From Christensenella sp. UBA7703 (GTDB lineage Bacteria; Bacillota; Clostridia; Christensenellales; CAG-138): 64,000 nucleotides of DNA. Where the stretch lies: contig DLGD01000028.1 of the NCBI GenBank assembly GCA_002482505.1, positions 1 to 64,000 on the forward strand, in the 5' to 3' direction. Of this stretch, positions 44,733-53,594 are shown one piece after another. The notes beneath the pieces were generated by a model. It did no database searches. It saw only the letters and a list, made by a program, of their open reading frames with translations, and had not been told where the DNA came from. Made by a program: the position numbers and the translations under genes. The first letter of the stretch is position 1; every line of letters starts with the position of its first letter.

Positions 44733-45643
44733 TCGCGAATCTCCTTTCCGGTGATGGCGATAAACGCATCGTCCATCGTGCCCGTCGTCACCGTAAAGCC
44801 GGTGATGGCATCTTTATATGTTTCCAGAATCGGCAGCGCGGCGAGGGTATTGGCAACCCGTAACGTCACGCGGTTTGCAACCACCGCCGGCGCGAACCCG
44901 TCGACTGTGAGCCGCTGGGCGAGCTGTTCCGGTTCCTTCGTGGTCAGCGTGAGTTTATCGCTCGTGAAGCGTTCCTTCAAATCGGAAGGCGTACCTTTGG
45001 CGACGATGCTACCGTTGTCGATGACGATGACGTAATCCGCCTCGGCCGCTTCTTCCATATAATGCGTGGTGAGAAAGATCGTCATGCCTGTATCGCGCTG
45101 GAGTTTTGTAATGGTCTCCCATACGCTCTTGCGCGTCTGCGGGTCAAGACCCGTAGTGGGTTCATCCAGGAAGAGAATCTTCGGCGTATTGACCAGCGCG
45201 CGGGCGATGTCGCACCTGCGGCGTTGTCCGCCGGAGAGCTTGCCGTACGGGCGCTTCAGAATCTCCTGAATACCCATGCGTTCGGCGATTTCGCGGATGG
45301 TTTTGTCGAGCTGTTTCCCCCGCAGCCCGTAAAAACCCGCGCGGATGCTCAGATTTTCGGAAACGGTGAGCAGCGGGTCTAGTAGCCCGTCCTGAAACAC
45401 CGCGCCGATGCTCAGGCGAATCGCGTTGTCATCTTTTCCCAATCGATGGCCGTCCACCACGACGGTGCCTGCGTCGGATTTGAGAAACGTGCAGATGATG
45501 TCGATGGTGGTGGATTTTCCCGCGCCGTTTGGACCGAGAAACGCGAAGATCTTTCCGCTCTCCACGTAGAAATCGATCCCCTTGACCGCGTGCACTTGCC
45601 CGTAGCTTTTTTTCAGCCCGGATACTTCAATGATGTGTTCCAA
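44729..45643 (-). CDS. ABC transporter ATP-binding protein (DrrA/CcmA class)
   Basis: A 304-residue ATPase with Walker A G-P-N-G-A-G-K-S-T-T (about 38-47), signature L-S-G-G-Q-R-R-R, Walker B I-L-F-L-D-E-P-T and switch His T-T-H-Y-M-E-E-A. The C-terminal 80 residues are the extension typical of the daunorubicin-resistance class. The start is TTG at 45643, with AAAGGGGG 9 bases upstream. It is coupled to the permease by ATGA overlap. Confidence 0.92.
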   Translation of the reverse strand: MEHIIEVSGLKKSYGQVHAVKGIDFYVESGKIFAFLGPNGAGKSTTIDIICTFLKSDAGTVVVDGHRLGKDDNAIRLSIGAVFQDGLLDPLLTVSENLSIRAGFYGLRGKQLDKTIREIAERMGIQEILKRPYGKLSGGQRRRCDIARALVNTPKILFLDEPTTGLDPQTRKSVWETITKLQRDTGMTIFLTTHYMEEAAEADYVIVIDNGSIVAKGTPSDLKERFTSDKLTLTTKEPEQLAQRLTVDGFAPAVVANRVTLRVANTLAALPILETYKDAITGFTVTTGTMDDAFIAITGKEIRE

Positions 45644-45814
45644 TCAACTTTTCCCCCTTTGTTGATGATATGTTACAATCGCCTGCATCATAACATGCCG
45701 CACATCTGATCGCAATGGATTGTATCATATTCTCTTGTCTCTCGTTGCGAAATTCAGATGGTGACGTACCAACTCGCGTTCCAGATTCGCTTAGATACGG
45801 CAATCGGATTCCGG

Positions 45815-45843
45815 TTGACAAGCGAAACAATCAGTAATATAAT
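45815..45843 (+). promoter_or_regulatory. Perfect consensus promoter for the hydrogenase operon
   Basis: TTGACA (45815-45820), exactly 17 bases, then TATAAT (45838-45843), about 50 bases before the first start codon. No convincing Rex or other operator is visible nearby. The short palindrome TATCGATA lies just after the -10. Confidence 0.85.
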
Positions 45844-45895
45844 ATCGATAATAAAGTATGACTATCCGAAATTCATATTTTGAAAGGGCGTGCGT

Positions 45896-46174
45896 ATGAA
45901 TATCACGGTATGCATCGGAAGTTCCTGCCACCTGAAAGGGTCGCGCGCTGTGGTTGAAAAACTGGAGCGACTGATCTTTGAGCGCGGACTAAAGGATGAA
46001 ATTGCGCTTTGCGGCTCGTTTTGCATGGGTCAATGCCAAACGGGCGTCAGCGTACTGCTGGATGATGCATATTTTTCTCTCACGCCGGAGAGTACGGAGC
46101 GTTTCTTTGTTCAAGCCGTACTCCCGAAGATTGCGAAAGCAAAACCGGAACTGGTAGAAATACCGCAACTGTAA
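45896..46174 (+). CDS. Thioredoxin-like [2Fe-2S] ferredoxin domain protein
   Basis: A 92-residue protein with the fold and Cys spacing of small [2Fe-2S] thioredoxin-like ferredoxins (NuoE C-terminal type). C-I-G-S-S-C-H-L-K-G is at the N-terminus and C-G-S-F-C-M-G-Q-C near residues 42-50. It probably carries electrons to or from the sensory hydrogenase that follows 24 bases downstream. A close relative is the last gene of the same cluster (53259-53519). GAAAGGG precedes the ATG. Confidence 0.85.
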   Translation: MNITVCIGSSCHLKGSRAVVEKLERLIFERGLKDEIALCGSFCMGQCQTGVSVLLDDAYFSLTPESTERFFVQAVLPKIAKAKPELVEIPQL

Positions 46175-46198
46175 TATCGAATTGGGTGGATTAACATC

Positions 46199-47875
46199 AT
46201 GTCTGACGTGTTGCGACTCAAAAAGTCGAACTGCAAAAATTGCTATAAGTGCATTCGCCATTGCCCGGTAAAGTCGATCCGCTTCTCCGCCAATCAAGCG
46301 CACATCGTCGGCGAAGAGTGCATCCTTTGCGGGCAATGTTTTGTTGTGTGCCCGCAGAACGCGAAGCAGATTGCCGACGGAACGGAGATTGTCCGTGTGC
46401 TGCTGGACGGAACCGCGCCGGTGGTCGCGAGCCTTGCGCCCTCGTTTGCGGCGTATTTTGACCATATCGGGTTCGCTTCACTCAAAGCCGCACTCGTGCA
46501 GCTCGGCTTTGCTTCGGCGGAGGAGACCGCGATCGGCGCGACTCTGGTCAAACGCGAATACGAAAAGCAGATGCGGGAGCAGAGCATGGATGTGATCATC
46601 AGCTCCTGCTGTCATTCGGTCAACCTGCTCATTCGCAAATATTACCCGGAGTTGATTAAGTATCTCTCGCCGGTCGTGTCACCGATGATTGCGCACAGCC
46701 AGGACATCAAGCGCCGCATGCCCGAGGCGAAGACGGTGTTCATTGGACCCTGCCTTTCCAAGAAGGACGAGGCGGAGAACAGCCCCGTGGACGCGGTGCT
46801 GACGTTTGACGAACTCTCGCGGATGTTCGCCGCGGCAAACATCACACCCGAGCCTGTGCTGGATTCCGCGGAGGAAAGCCGCGCGCGGTTGTTTCCGACC
46901 GTCGGCGGGATTCTTAAGACCATGGACATCCCGGACACGGGCTACACTTGCCTGACGGTCGACGGAACGGAAAACTGCAAGGCAGCGCTGGCGGACATCG
47001 CGGCGGGCAACCTGCACAAGTGTTTCCTAGAGATGAGCGCATGCTCCGGCAGCTGCATCGGCGGGCCGGTGATGGAGAAATACAACAACTCGCCCGTGCG
47101 GCATTATCAGGCGGTGACCACGTTTGCCGGCAAACAGGACTTTGCCGTATCGGAGCCGGAGGCGGGGGCGCTTGTCCGGCGGCATACGTACATCGGCATG
47201 CCGAGCGCGATGCCATCCGAAGCGGAGATTGCCGAGATTCTCGCCAAGACGGGCAAAATGTGCAAGGAGGACGAGCTCAACTGCGGAAGCTGCGGCTACA
47301 ACACCTGCCGCGAGAAGGCGATTGCCGTCTATCACGGCAAGGCGGATATCAGCATGTGCCTGCCGTTCTTGATGGACAAAGCGGAGCGGTTTTCCAACAA
47401 TATTCTGAGCCACACGCCGAACGGCATCCTCGTGGTCAACGAGGATTTGGAGGTGCAGCAGGTCAACGCTGCCGCGATGAAGATGCTTCATATCGCGCGC
47501 GAAAGCGATGTGCTGGGCGAGCCGCTGGTGCGCGTCATCGACCCGCTGCCGTTTTTAAACGCGCTGGAAGGGCGCGCGGTCAAGGAACAGCGCGCATACT
47601 ACGCGGAGTTTTCGAAATATCTAGAGCTCTCACTGGTGCACGACAAAACCACGCATATTCTGATTGCGATCTTGCGCGACGTGACCGCCGAGGAGGAAGA
47701 ACGCCTCAAGAAAGAGGAAATCGGCCGCCAGACGGTGGAGATTGCCGACCGCGTGGTGGAAAAACAGATGCGCATCGTGCAGGAGATCGCCTCTCTTCTG
47801 GGAGAGACGACCGCCGAGACCAAGATTGCGCTCACCAAGCTGAAAGAGTCGATTAACAGCGAAGAAGCGCGTTGA
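46199..47875 (+). CDS. Sensory-type [FeFe]-hydrogenase with PAS domain (HydS-like)
   Basis: A 558-residue protein. It has two [4Fe-4S] ferredoxin clusters (Cys12/15/18/22 and the C-I-L-C-G-Q-C group near 41-51). An H-cluster domain follows with reduced motifs: S-S-C-C-H-S-V for T-S-C-C-P-x-W, G-P-C-L-S-K-K-D-E for M-P-C-x-x-K, and M-S-A-C-S-G-S-C-I-G-G-P for M-A-C-x-G-G-C. Next come a further Fe-S domain (N-C-G-S-C-G-Y-N-T-C, about 361-370), a PAS domain (about 395-495) and a C-terminal coiled coil. This matches group C hydrogenases, thought to sense H2 and pass a signal. The next gene is a PP2C-type phosphatase, the usual partner. Confidence 0.88.
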   Translation: MSDVLRLKKSNCKNCYKCIRHCPVKSIRFSANQAHIVGEECILCGQCFVVCPQNAKQIADGTEIVRVLLDGTAPVVASLAPSFAAYFDHIGFASLKAALVQLGFASAEETAIGATLVKREYEKQMREQSMDVIISSCCHSVNLLIRKYYPELIKYLSPVVSPMIAHSQDIKRRMPEAKTVFIGPCLSKKDEAENSPVDAVLTFDELSRMFAAANITPEPVLDSAEESRARLFPTVGGILKTMDIPDTGYTCLTVDGTENCKAALADIAAGNLHKCFLEMSACSGSCIGGPVMEKYNNSPVRHYQAVTTFAGKQDFAVSEPEAGALVRRHTYIGMPSAMPSEAEIAEILAKTGKMCKEDELNCGSCGYNTCREKAIAVYHGKADISMCLPFLMDKAERFSNNILSHTPNGILVVNEDLEVQQVNAAAMKMLHIARESDVLGEPLVRVIDPLPFLNALEGRAVKEQRAYYAEFSKYLELSLVHDKTTHILIAILRDVTAEEEERLKKEEIGRQTVEIADRVVEKQMRIVQEIASLLGETTAETKIALTKLKESINSEEAR

Positions 47876-47911
47876 TCAGCGAAACATAGATTCGAAAGGA
47901 GGCTTTGGCCG

Positions 47912-49093
47912 ATGACTTCCCATAACCACCTCTGTGCCGATATCGGCTATATGAGCCTCAACCACGCGGGTGAACAGCTCTGCGGGGATCATATCGAGAT
48001 CGCGGGGATGGACGAAAACTCCACCGTGATTGTACTCGCGGATGGTCTCGGCAGCGGGGTGAAGGCGAGCATCCTCTCCACGCTGACCAGCAAGATCATC
48101 TCCACGATGCTTGCAGCAGGATTACGCCTGGAAGATTGTGTGGAGACCATCGCGGCGACGCTGCCGGTTTGCAGCAGCCGGGGCATTGCGTATTCCACGT
48201 TTACGATCCTCCGCCTCGTCAACAACGAGCGCGCGGAGATCATCCAATACGATAACCCCGCGGTGATCCTCCTGCGCGACGGCAAGAGCATGGAGCTGCC
48301 GGCCAGCATGCAGGTCATCGGCGGCAAGAACATCTACCGAACGGATGTCGCCCTGCGCGAAAACGACCTGTTGCTCGCCATGAGCGACGGTGTTGTGCAC
48401 GCGGGTGTTGGAGGCGTGTATAACTTCGGCTGGCGCAGGGAGGATATCGCGCGGTATATGGAGACGTTCTGGCACGTGGGTTTCACGGCAAAGACGCTCT
48501 CAACAATCCTCCTGCAGGAGACGAACCGCCTCTACGACGGGCAGCCGGGCGACGACGCAACGGTCTGCGCCGTGCGCATTCGACCGCGCGTGCCGATGAA
48601 TCTGCTCTGCGGGCCGCCGAGCATCCGCGACGACAACGAGAAGATGATGTCGCTCTTCTTCGGAAAAGAGGGCAAGCACATCATCTGCGGGGGCACGACC
48701 TCTACCATCGCAGCGCAATACCTCAACCGCCCGCTGGTTGCCGATTTGGCGTTCCCCGACCCGAAGATTCCGCCGATCGGGACGATAGACGGGGTCGATT
48801 TGGTCACCGAGGGGGTCATCACGATCAACCGTGTGCTGGAATATGCGCAAAACTATCTCGACGATAACAGCGACTATGAGCGCTGGAGCACTGGCCGTGA
48901 TGGAGCCAGCCGCATTGCGCGGCTCTTGTTTGAGGAAGCGACGGACATCAATTTCTTCGTCGGCTGCGCGGTCAACCCCGCGCATCAAAACCCGGAACTG
49001 CCGATCAATTTCAACCTCAAGATGCGCCTGATCGAGCAGCTCGCCGATTGCCTGATGAAGATGGGCAAGCGCGTCAAAACGAGCTATTTCTAA
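47912..49093 (+). CDS. SpoIIE-family (PP2C-like) serine/threonine phosphatase
   Basis: A 393-residue phosphatase. The N-terminal 220 residues have the SpoIIE/PP2C metal motifs V-L-A-D-G-L-G-S-G-V-K-A (about 38-49), A-M-S-D-G-V-V and G-D-D-A-T-V-C-A-V. The C-terminal 170 residues form a second, unnamed domain starting N-L-L-C-G-P-P-S. Within sensory-hydrogenase operons this protein probably removes phosphate from a regulator in response to redox state. The matching kinase is not in the window. AAAGGAGG lies 10 bases upstream. Confidence 0.88.
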   Translation: MTSHNHLCADIGYMSLNHAGEQLCGDHIEIAGMDENSTVIVLADGLGSGVKASILSTLTSKIISTMLAAGLRLEDCVETIAATLPVCSSRGIAYSTFTILRLVNNERAEIIQYDNPAVILLRDGKSMELPASMQVIGGKNIYRTDVALRENDLLLAMSDGVVHAGVGGVYNFGWRREDIARYMETFWHVGFTAKTLSTILLQETNRLYDGQPGDDATVCAVRIRPRVPMNLLCGPPSIRDDNEKMMSLFFGKEGKHIICGGTTSTIAAQYLNRPLVADLAFPDPKIPPIGTIDGVDLVTEGVITINRVLEYAQNYLDDNSDYERWSTGRDGASRIARLLFEEATDINFFVGCAVNPAHQNPELPINFNLKMRLIEQLADCLMKMGKRVKTSYF

Positions 49094-49174
49094 CGATTAA
49101 ACCGTGCAGCAGGCAGTATTCTGTTGCGCGCGAAAAACGGCTTCACATAAACACGCTGGAGGAACGAGACACAC

Positions 49175-49678
49175 ATGCAGCCATCTTTTGACTACCGCGC
49201 GGTGGACGAAATCCTTTCCCTGTACGGGAAAAAGGAATCGAATATCATCGCCATCCTGCAGGACGTGCAGGAGCGCTACCACTATCTGCCGCGCGAGGTG
49301 TTCCCTTATCTCGCAAGCGCGCTTGGCGTCAGCGAAGCGAGGCTCTTCTCGGTTGCAACGTTTTACGAGAATTTTTCACTGGAAGCCAAGGGCAGGTTCG
49401 TGATTCGCGTCTGCGACGGAACCGCCTGCCACGTCCGCAAATCGATCCCGATTTTGGAACGCTTGCGTAAGGAACTGGGGCTCTCTGTCGAGAAGAAGAC
49501 CACACCCGACGGCGGGTTCACGGTCGAGACCGTCTCCTGCCTCGGCGCTTGCGGATTGGCGCCCGTCATCACGGTCAACGAGCAGGTCTATCCTGCCATG
49601 ACGCCGGACAAGGCAAGCGAACTCATCGCGTCCCTGCGGGAGCAGCTGGTGGCGGAGAAAGCGGGTGAACGCGTATGA
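49175..49678 (+). CDS. hydC: NADH-dependent hydrogenase NuoE-like subunit (HydC)
   Basis: A 167-residue [2Fe-2S] subunit of the trimeric electron-bifurcating hydrogenase. Helical N-terminus, then the thioredoxin-like domain with ligands C-D-G-T-A-C-H (about 86-91) and S-C-L-G-A-C-G (about 126-131). It relays electrons next to the NADH/FMN subunit. Its stop overlaps the start of hydB (ATGA). Confidence 0.92.
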   Translation: MQPSFDYRAVDEILSLYGKKESNIIAILQDVQERYHYLPREVFPYLASALGVSEARLFSVATFYENFSLEAKGRFVIRVCDGTACHVRKSIPILERLRKELGLSVEKKTTPDGGFTVETVSCLGACGLAPVITVNEQVYPAMTPDKASELIASLREQLVAEKAGERV

Positions 49679-51555
49679 ACAAACTAAATAACAGAAGCGA
49701 ACTGATCGCGCTTCGAAAAGAATGCGCGGGCGCGCTGCAACTCGAAACGAAGCGTGTGCTCGTCTGTGCGGGCACGGGCTGTGTCTCCAGCGGGTCGATG
49801 CAGATTTTCGAGCGGCTGAAATCCCTGATGGAAGAGAGCAATATCCCCGTTTCGGTGGAACTCGCGCACGAGCCGCACGGTGAAAGCGTCGGCCTAAAGG
49901 AATGCGGCTGCCACGGTTTTTGCGAGATGGGGCCGCTGGTGCGCATCGAACCGCAGGGTTGGCTTTACACCAAGACCAGGCTGGAGGACTGCGAAGAGAT
50001 CGTGGGGCGCACGGTTCTGGGCGGCGAGCGGATTGAACGCCTCGCATTCCAGAAGGACGGCGCAGCCTATCCGAAACAGGACGAAATCCCGTTTTATCAG
50101 AAGCAAACCCGCCTCGTGCTGGAGCACTGCGGGCAGATTGACGCAACCAGTATCCGCGAGTATCTCGGCTTTGGCGGCTATGCGGCGCTCGAAACCGCGC
50201 TCTTTGACCGGACGCCGGATGACGTGATCGACGAGATCATAAAAAGCAATCTGCGCGGGCGCGGCGGCGGCGGATTTCCCGCCGGGCGCAAATGGGCGCA
50301 GGTGCGCCGCCAGACGGAGCCGGTGAAATACATCGTCTGCAATGGCGACGAGGGAGACCCAGGCGCGTTTATGGACAGAAGCGTGATGGAAGGCGACCCG
50401 CACCGCATGCTTGAGGGCATGATGATCGCGGGGTTGGCTTGCGGCGCGCAGGAGGGATATATCTACGTCCGCGCGGAGTATCCGCTCGCGGTCAAGCGGC
50501 TTCGCCGCGCGATTGCGCAGGCGGAGGAGTTGGGCTTGCTCGGCGACAATATCCTCGGCACGGAGTTTTGCTTTACGCTGCACATTGCGCGCGGCGCGGG
50601 CGCATTCGTCTGCGGCGAGGGCAGCGCGCTGACCGCCTCCATCGAGGGCAAACGCGGCATGCCGCGGGTCAAACCCCCGCGCACCGTGGAACACGGCCTG
50701 TTTGACAAACCGACCGTGCTCAACAATGTCGAAACCTTCGCCAACGTGCCGCTGATCATCACGCGCGGCGCGGACTGGTACAAATCCATCGGGCCCGAAA
50801 ACAGCCCCGGCACAAAGGCCTTTGCGCTCACGGGCAACATCGTCAATACGGGGCTCATCGAGGTGCCGATGGGTACCACGCTAAGAGAAGTCATATTCGA
50901 CATTGGCGGCGGCGTGCGCGGCGGGAAGGCGTTCAAGGCCGTGCAGATCGGCGGCCCTTCCGGCGGCTGCCTGACGGCGGACGACCTCGACCTGCCGCTG
51001 GATTTCGATTCGCTTAAAAAAGCAGGCGCGATGATCGGCTCCGGTGGGCTGGTGGTCATGGACGAAGACACCTGTATGGTGGAAGTCGCGCGGTTCTTCA
51101 TGCACTTTACCCAGAACGAATCCTGCGGAAAATGCGTGCCCTGCCGCGAGGGAACCAAGCGCATGCTCGCGATTCTGGAGCGCATTGTCGAGGGCAAGGG
51201 CGAGGAAGGCGACATCGAGCTGCTGCTGGAGCTTGCGGATACCATCACGGCGACCGCGCTCTGCGGCCTCGGCAAATCCGCCGCGTCGCCGGTGGTTAGC
51301 ACGATCAGGAGCTTCCGCGCGGAATATGAGGCGCATATCCGGGAGAAGCGCTGCCCGGCAGGCGAATGCCAGAAGCTCAAGCGTATCTGGATCGATCCCG
51401 TGCTCTGCAAGGGCTGCTCCAAGTGCGCCAAAGCCTGCCCGGTGAATGCGATTACGGGGCAGATCAAACAGCCGTTCTCCATCGATTTGTCCCAGTGCAT
51501 CCGGTGCGAGTCCTGCATTGCAACCTGCGCATTCCACGCGATTTTGGAGGGATAA
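49675..51555 (+). CDS. hydB: Electron-bifurcating hydrogenase NuoF-like subunit (HydB)
   Basis: A 626-residue diaphorase subunit. It comprises an N-terminal [2Fe-2S] thioredoxin-like domain (C-A-G-T-G-C, C-G-C-H-G-F-C). The NADH/FMN-binding NuoF core contains G-R-G-G-G-G-F-P-A-G and C-N-G-D-E-G-D-P-G-A-F, followed by an SLBB domain. The NuoF [4Fe-4S] cluster is C-G-K-C-V-P-C-R-E-G-T. Two C-terminal [4Fe-4S] clusters (C-K-G-C-S-K-C-A-K-A-C-P and C-I-R-C-E-S-C) complete it. Couples NADH and reduced ferredoxin oxidation to H2 evolution, or the reverse. Confidence 0.95.
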   Translation: MNKLNNRSELIALRKECAGALQLETKRVLVCAGTGCVSSGSMQIFERLKSLMEESNIPVSVELAHEPHGESVGLKECGCHGFCEMGPLVRIEPQGWLYTKTRLEDCEEIVGRTVLGGERIERLAFQKDGAAYPKQDEIPFYQKQTRLVLEHCGQIDATSIREYLGFGGYAALETALFDRTPDDVIDEIIKSNLRGRGGGGFPAGRKWAQVRRQTEPVKYIVCNGDEGDPGAFMDRSVMEGDPHRMLEGMMIAGLACGAQEGYIYVRAEYPLAVKRLRRAIAQAEELGLLGDNILGTEFCFTLHIARGAGAFVCGEGSALTASIEGKRGMPRVKPPRTVEHGLFDKPTVLNNVETFANVPLIITRGADWYKSIGPENSPGTKAFALTGNIVNTGLIEVPMGTTLREVIFDIGGGVRGGKAFKAVQIGGPSGGCLTADDLDLPLDFDSLKKAGAMIGSGGLVVMDEDTCMVEVARFFMHFTQNESCGKCVPCREGTKRMLAILERIVEGKGEEGDIELLLELADTITATALCGLGKSAASPVVSTIRSFRAEYEAHIREKRCPAGECQKLKRIWIDPVLCKGCSKCAKACPVNAITGQIKQPFSIDLSQCIRCESCIATCAFHAILEG

Positions 51556-51558
51556 CAC

Positions 51559-53262
51559 ATGGAACAACGGGAATTTATGACGGTGGACGGCATCCCGGTT
51601 GAGCTCAACGGAGAAAAGAACCTGCTCGAGCTCATCCGGAAAGCTGGCATCAAGCTGCCGACATTTTGCTATCATTCCGAGCTTTCCGTCTATGGCGCGT
51701 GCCGCATGTGCATGGTGGAGACCGAGCGCGGCGGGCTGGAAGCTGCCTGCTCCACGCCGCCGAAAGCCGGCATGGTGATCAAGACCAATACGGAGAGATT
51801 GCGCCGCTATCGCAAAAATATTCTGGAGTTGCTGCTTGCAAACCACTGCCGAGACTGCACCACCTGCAGCAACAACGGCAAATGCAAGCTGCAAGACCTT
51901 GCGATGCGGTTTAATATCGAAGGCGTTCGCTTCCCGAACACCGCTCCGCAGCCGCAAAAGGACGATTCTTCGCTCTGCATCGCGCGGGACGCGAGCAAAT
52001 GCATCCTCTGCGGCGACTGTGTGCGCATGTGCAACGAGGTGCAGTCCGTCGGCGCGATCGATTTTGCTTATCGCGGCTCCAAGATGGAGATCAGCACCGC
52101 GTTTGGCATGCCGATTGCGCAATCCCCCTGCGTGGGCTGCGGGCAGTGCGCGGCGGTTTGCCCGACGGGAGCCATCGTCGTACGGGACAACGCAAACCGC
52201 GTCTGGCGCGCGCTGGATGATCGCGGCGTGAAGGTTACGGCGCAGATTGCTCCGGCGGTGCGCGTGGCGCTCGGTCGCGAGATGGGCCTGCGCGAAGGAG
52301 AAAACAGCATGGGCAAGATCGTCGCCGCGCTGCATCGCATGGGCTTTGACGAGGTGTATGACACCTCCACCGGCGCGGACCTGACCGTGCTGGAGGAGAG
52401 CGAGGAGCTGCTTTCGCATCTGGAGAGCGGAGCTGCGCTTCCGCTGTTCACCTCCTGCTGCCCGGCGTGGGTGCAGTTCTGTGAGAAATCGCATCCGGAG
52501 TTGTTGCCGCATGTCTCCACCTGCCGCTCGCCGATGCAGATGTTTGCCTCGGTCATCAAGGAGCAGGAGAAGACCTCGTCAAGGCGACAGTTTCATGTTG
52601 CGGTGATGCCCTGCACGGCGAAAAAGTTTGAAGCCGCGCGGGAAGAATTCTGCGTAGAAGGCGCGCCAAATGTGGATGCGGTGATCACCACGCAGGAGCT
52701 CATCCGCATGATCAAGGAATCCGGCGTGGTGTTTGAAGACCTGGAGCCGGAAGCGCTGGATATGCCCTTTGGCATGACCTCCGGCGCGGGCGTGATCTTC
52801 GGCGTGACAGGCGGCGTGACCGAGGCGGTGCTCCGCAGGCTCGCATCCGATAAATCGCGCGGGGGGCTATACACCGCGGCGCTCACCGGCGTACGCGGCA
52901 TGAAAAGCGTGAAGGAAGCGCGCGTGCCGTATCTTGATCGCGAGGTACGCATTGCAGTCGTCAGCGGGCTGAGCAACGCGGAATCGCTGATTCAGAAGAT
53001 TCTCTCTGGCGAAGAGCGCTATGATTTCGTCGAGGTGATGGCTTGCCCGGGCGGCTGCGTCAGCGGCGCGGGGCAACCCTACAGCGCATCCATCGGCAAG
53101 GCGGAGCGCGGCGAAGGACTCTATGCCGTGGATCGCGTTTCCAGCATCAAGCGCTCAGAGGAGAATTCGCTTGTCCAGTCGCTCTATGGAGATGTGCTCA
53201 AAGGACGCGTGCACGAGCTGCTGCATGTAGACTATGTGAAGGACGGAGGGCACAACGCATGA
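51559..53262 (+). CDS. hydA: [FeFe]-hydrogenase catalytic subunit (HydA)
   Basis: A 567-residue catalytic subunit. N-terminal [2Fe-2S] domain (C-Y-H-S-E-L ... G-A-C-R-M-C), a His-ligated [4Fe-4S] cluster (H-C-R-D-C-T-T-C), two [4Fe-4S] clusters (C-I-L-C-G-D-C, C-V-G-C-G-Q-C). The complete H-cluster motifs are F-T-S-C-C-P-A-W, M-P-C-T-A-K-K and M-A-C-P-G-G-C-V-S-G. Unlike the HydS protein upstream, this is a fully canonical, active-looking enzyme that makes or consumes H2. It starts 3 bases after hydB. Confidence 0.96.
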   Translation: MEQREFMTVDGIPVELNGEKNLLELIRKAGIKLPTFCYHSELSVYGACRMCMVETERGGLEAACSTPPKAGMVIKTNTERLRRYRKNILELLLANHCRDCTTCSNNGKCKLQDLAMRFNIEGVRFPNTAPQPQKDDSSLCIARDASKCILCGDCVRMCNEVQSVGAIDFAYRGSKMEISTAFGMPIAQSPCVGCGQCAAVCPTGAIVVRDNANRVWRALDDRGVKVTAQIAPAVRVALGREMGLREGENSMGKIVAALHRMGFDEVYDTSTGADLTVLEESEELLSHLESGAALPLFTSCCPAWVQFCEKSHPELLPHVSTCRSPMQMFASVIKEQEKTSSRRQFHVAVMPCTAKKFEAAREEFCVEGAPNVDAVITTQELIRMIKESGVVFEDLEPEALDMPFGMTSGAGVIFGVTGGVTEAVLRRLASDKSRGGLYTAALTGVRGMKSVKEARVPYLDREVRIAVVSGLSNAESLIQKILSGEERYDFVEVMACPGGCVSGAGQPYSASIGKAERGEGLYAVDRVSSIKRSEENSLVQSLYGDVLKGRVHELLHVDYVKDGGHNA

Positions 53263-53519
53263 CTCAGCTCTCGGTTTGCATCGGCAGCGCCTGCCATCTC
53301 AAAGGCGCATACAACGTGATCTCCACGTTTCAGCATCTCATTGAAACGCACAATCTGCACGACAAGATCGCGTTCTCGGCGAAGTTTTGCACCAAGGAGT
53401 GCCACAAACCCGGCGTCGCGGTCGCACTCAACGGCCAAAAGAGCGTGATTGCGGCTGAGGAAGCGCGCAAGTTCTTTCAAGAACAGGTGCTGCCCGCCGT
53501 GGAGCAAGCGCAGGATTGA
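53259..53519 (+). CDS. Thioredoxin-like [2Fe-2S] ferredoxin domain protein (second copy)
   Basis: An 86-residue relative of the first gene of the operon. V-C-I-G-S-A-C-H-L-K-G is at the start and F-C-T-K-E-C-H near residue 44. The second Cys pair is spaced slightly differently. It overlaps hydA by 4 bases (ATGA) and is the last gene before the terminator. It may be a dedicated electron carrier for HydABC or for the sensor. Confidence 0.85.
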   Translation: MTQLSVCIGSACHLKGAYNVISTFQHLIETHNLHDKIAFSAKFCTKECHKPGVAVALNGQKSVIAAEEARKFFQEQVLPAVEQAQD

Positions 53520-53544
53520 CGAAAAACGAAAGATACTTACAAAC

Positions 53545-53582
53545 AACGACCCGCGCGGGAAATCCCGTGCGGGTCGTTTTAT
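53545..53582 (+). terminator. Terminator of the hydrogenase operon
   Basis: A 16-bp stem (AACGACCCGCGCGGGA and complement with one mismatch, loop AA) is followed by TTTTATT. Confidence 0.88.
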
Positions 53583-53594
53583 TCGGGTGGGTAG

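Noticed and set aside
45740..45860. Rex operator near the hydrogenase promoter
   Set aside because: TTGCGAA occurs once, but no inverted partner at the proper spacing is present.
50881..52512. A 543-codon minus-strand reading frame opposite hydB/hydA
   Set aside because: It lies antisense to two fully conserved hydrogenase genes; it has a low-complexity Arg/Ala composition and no promoter.
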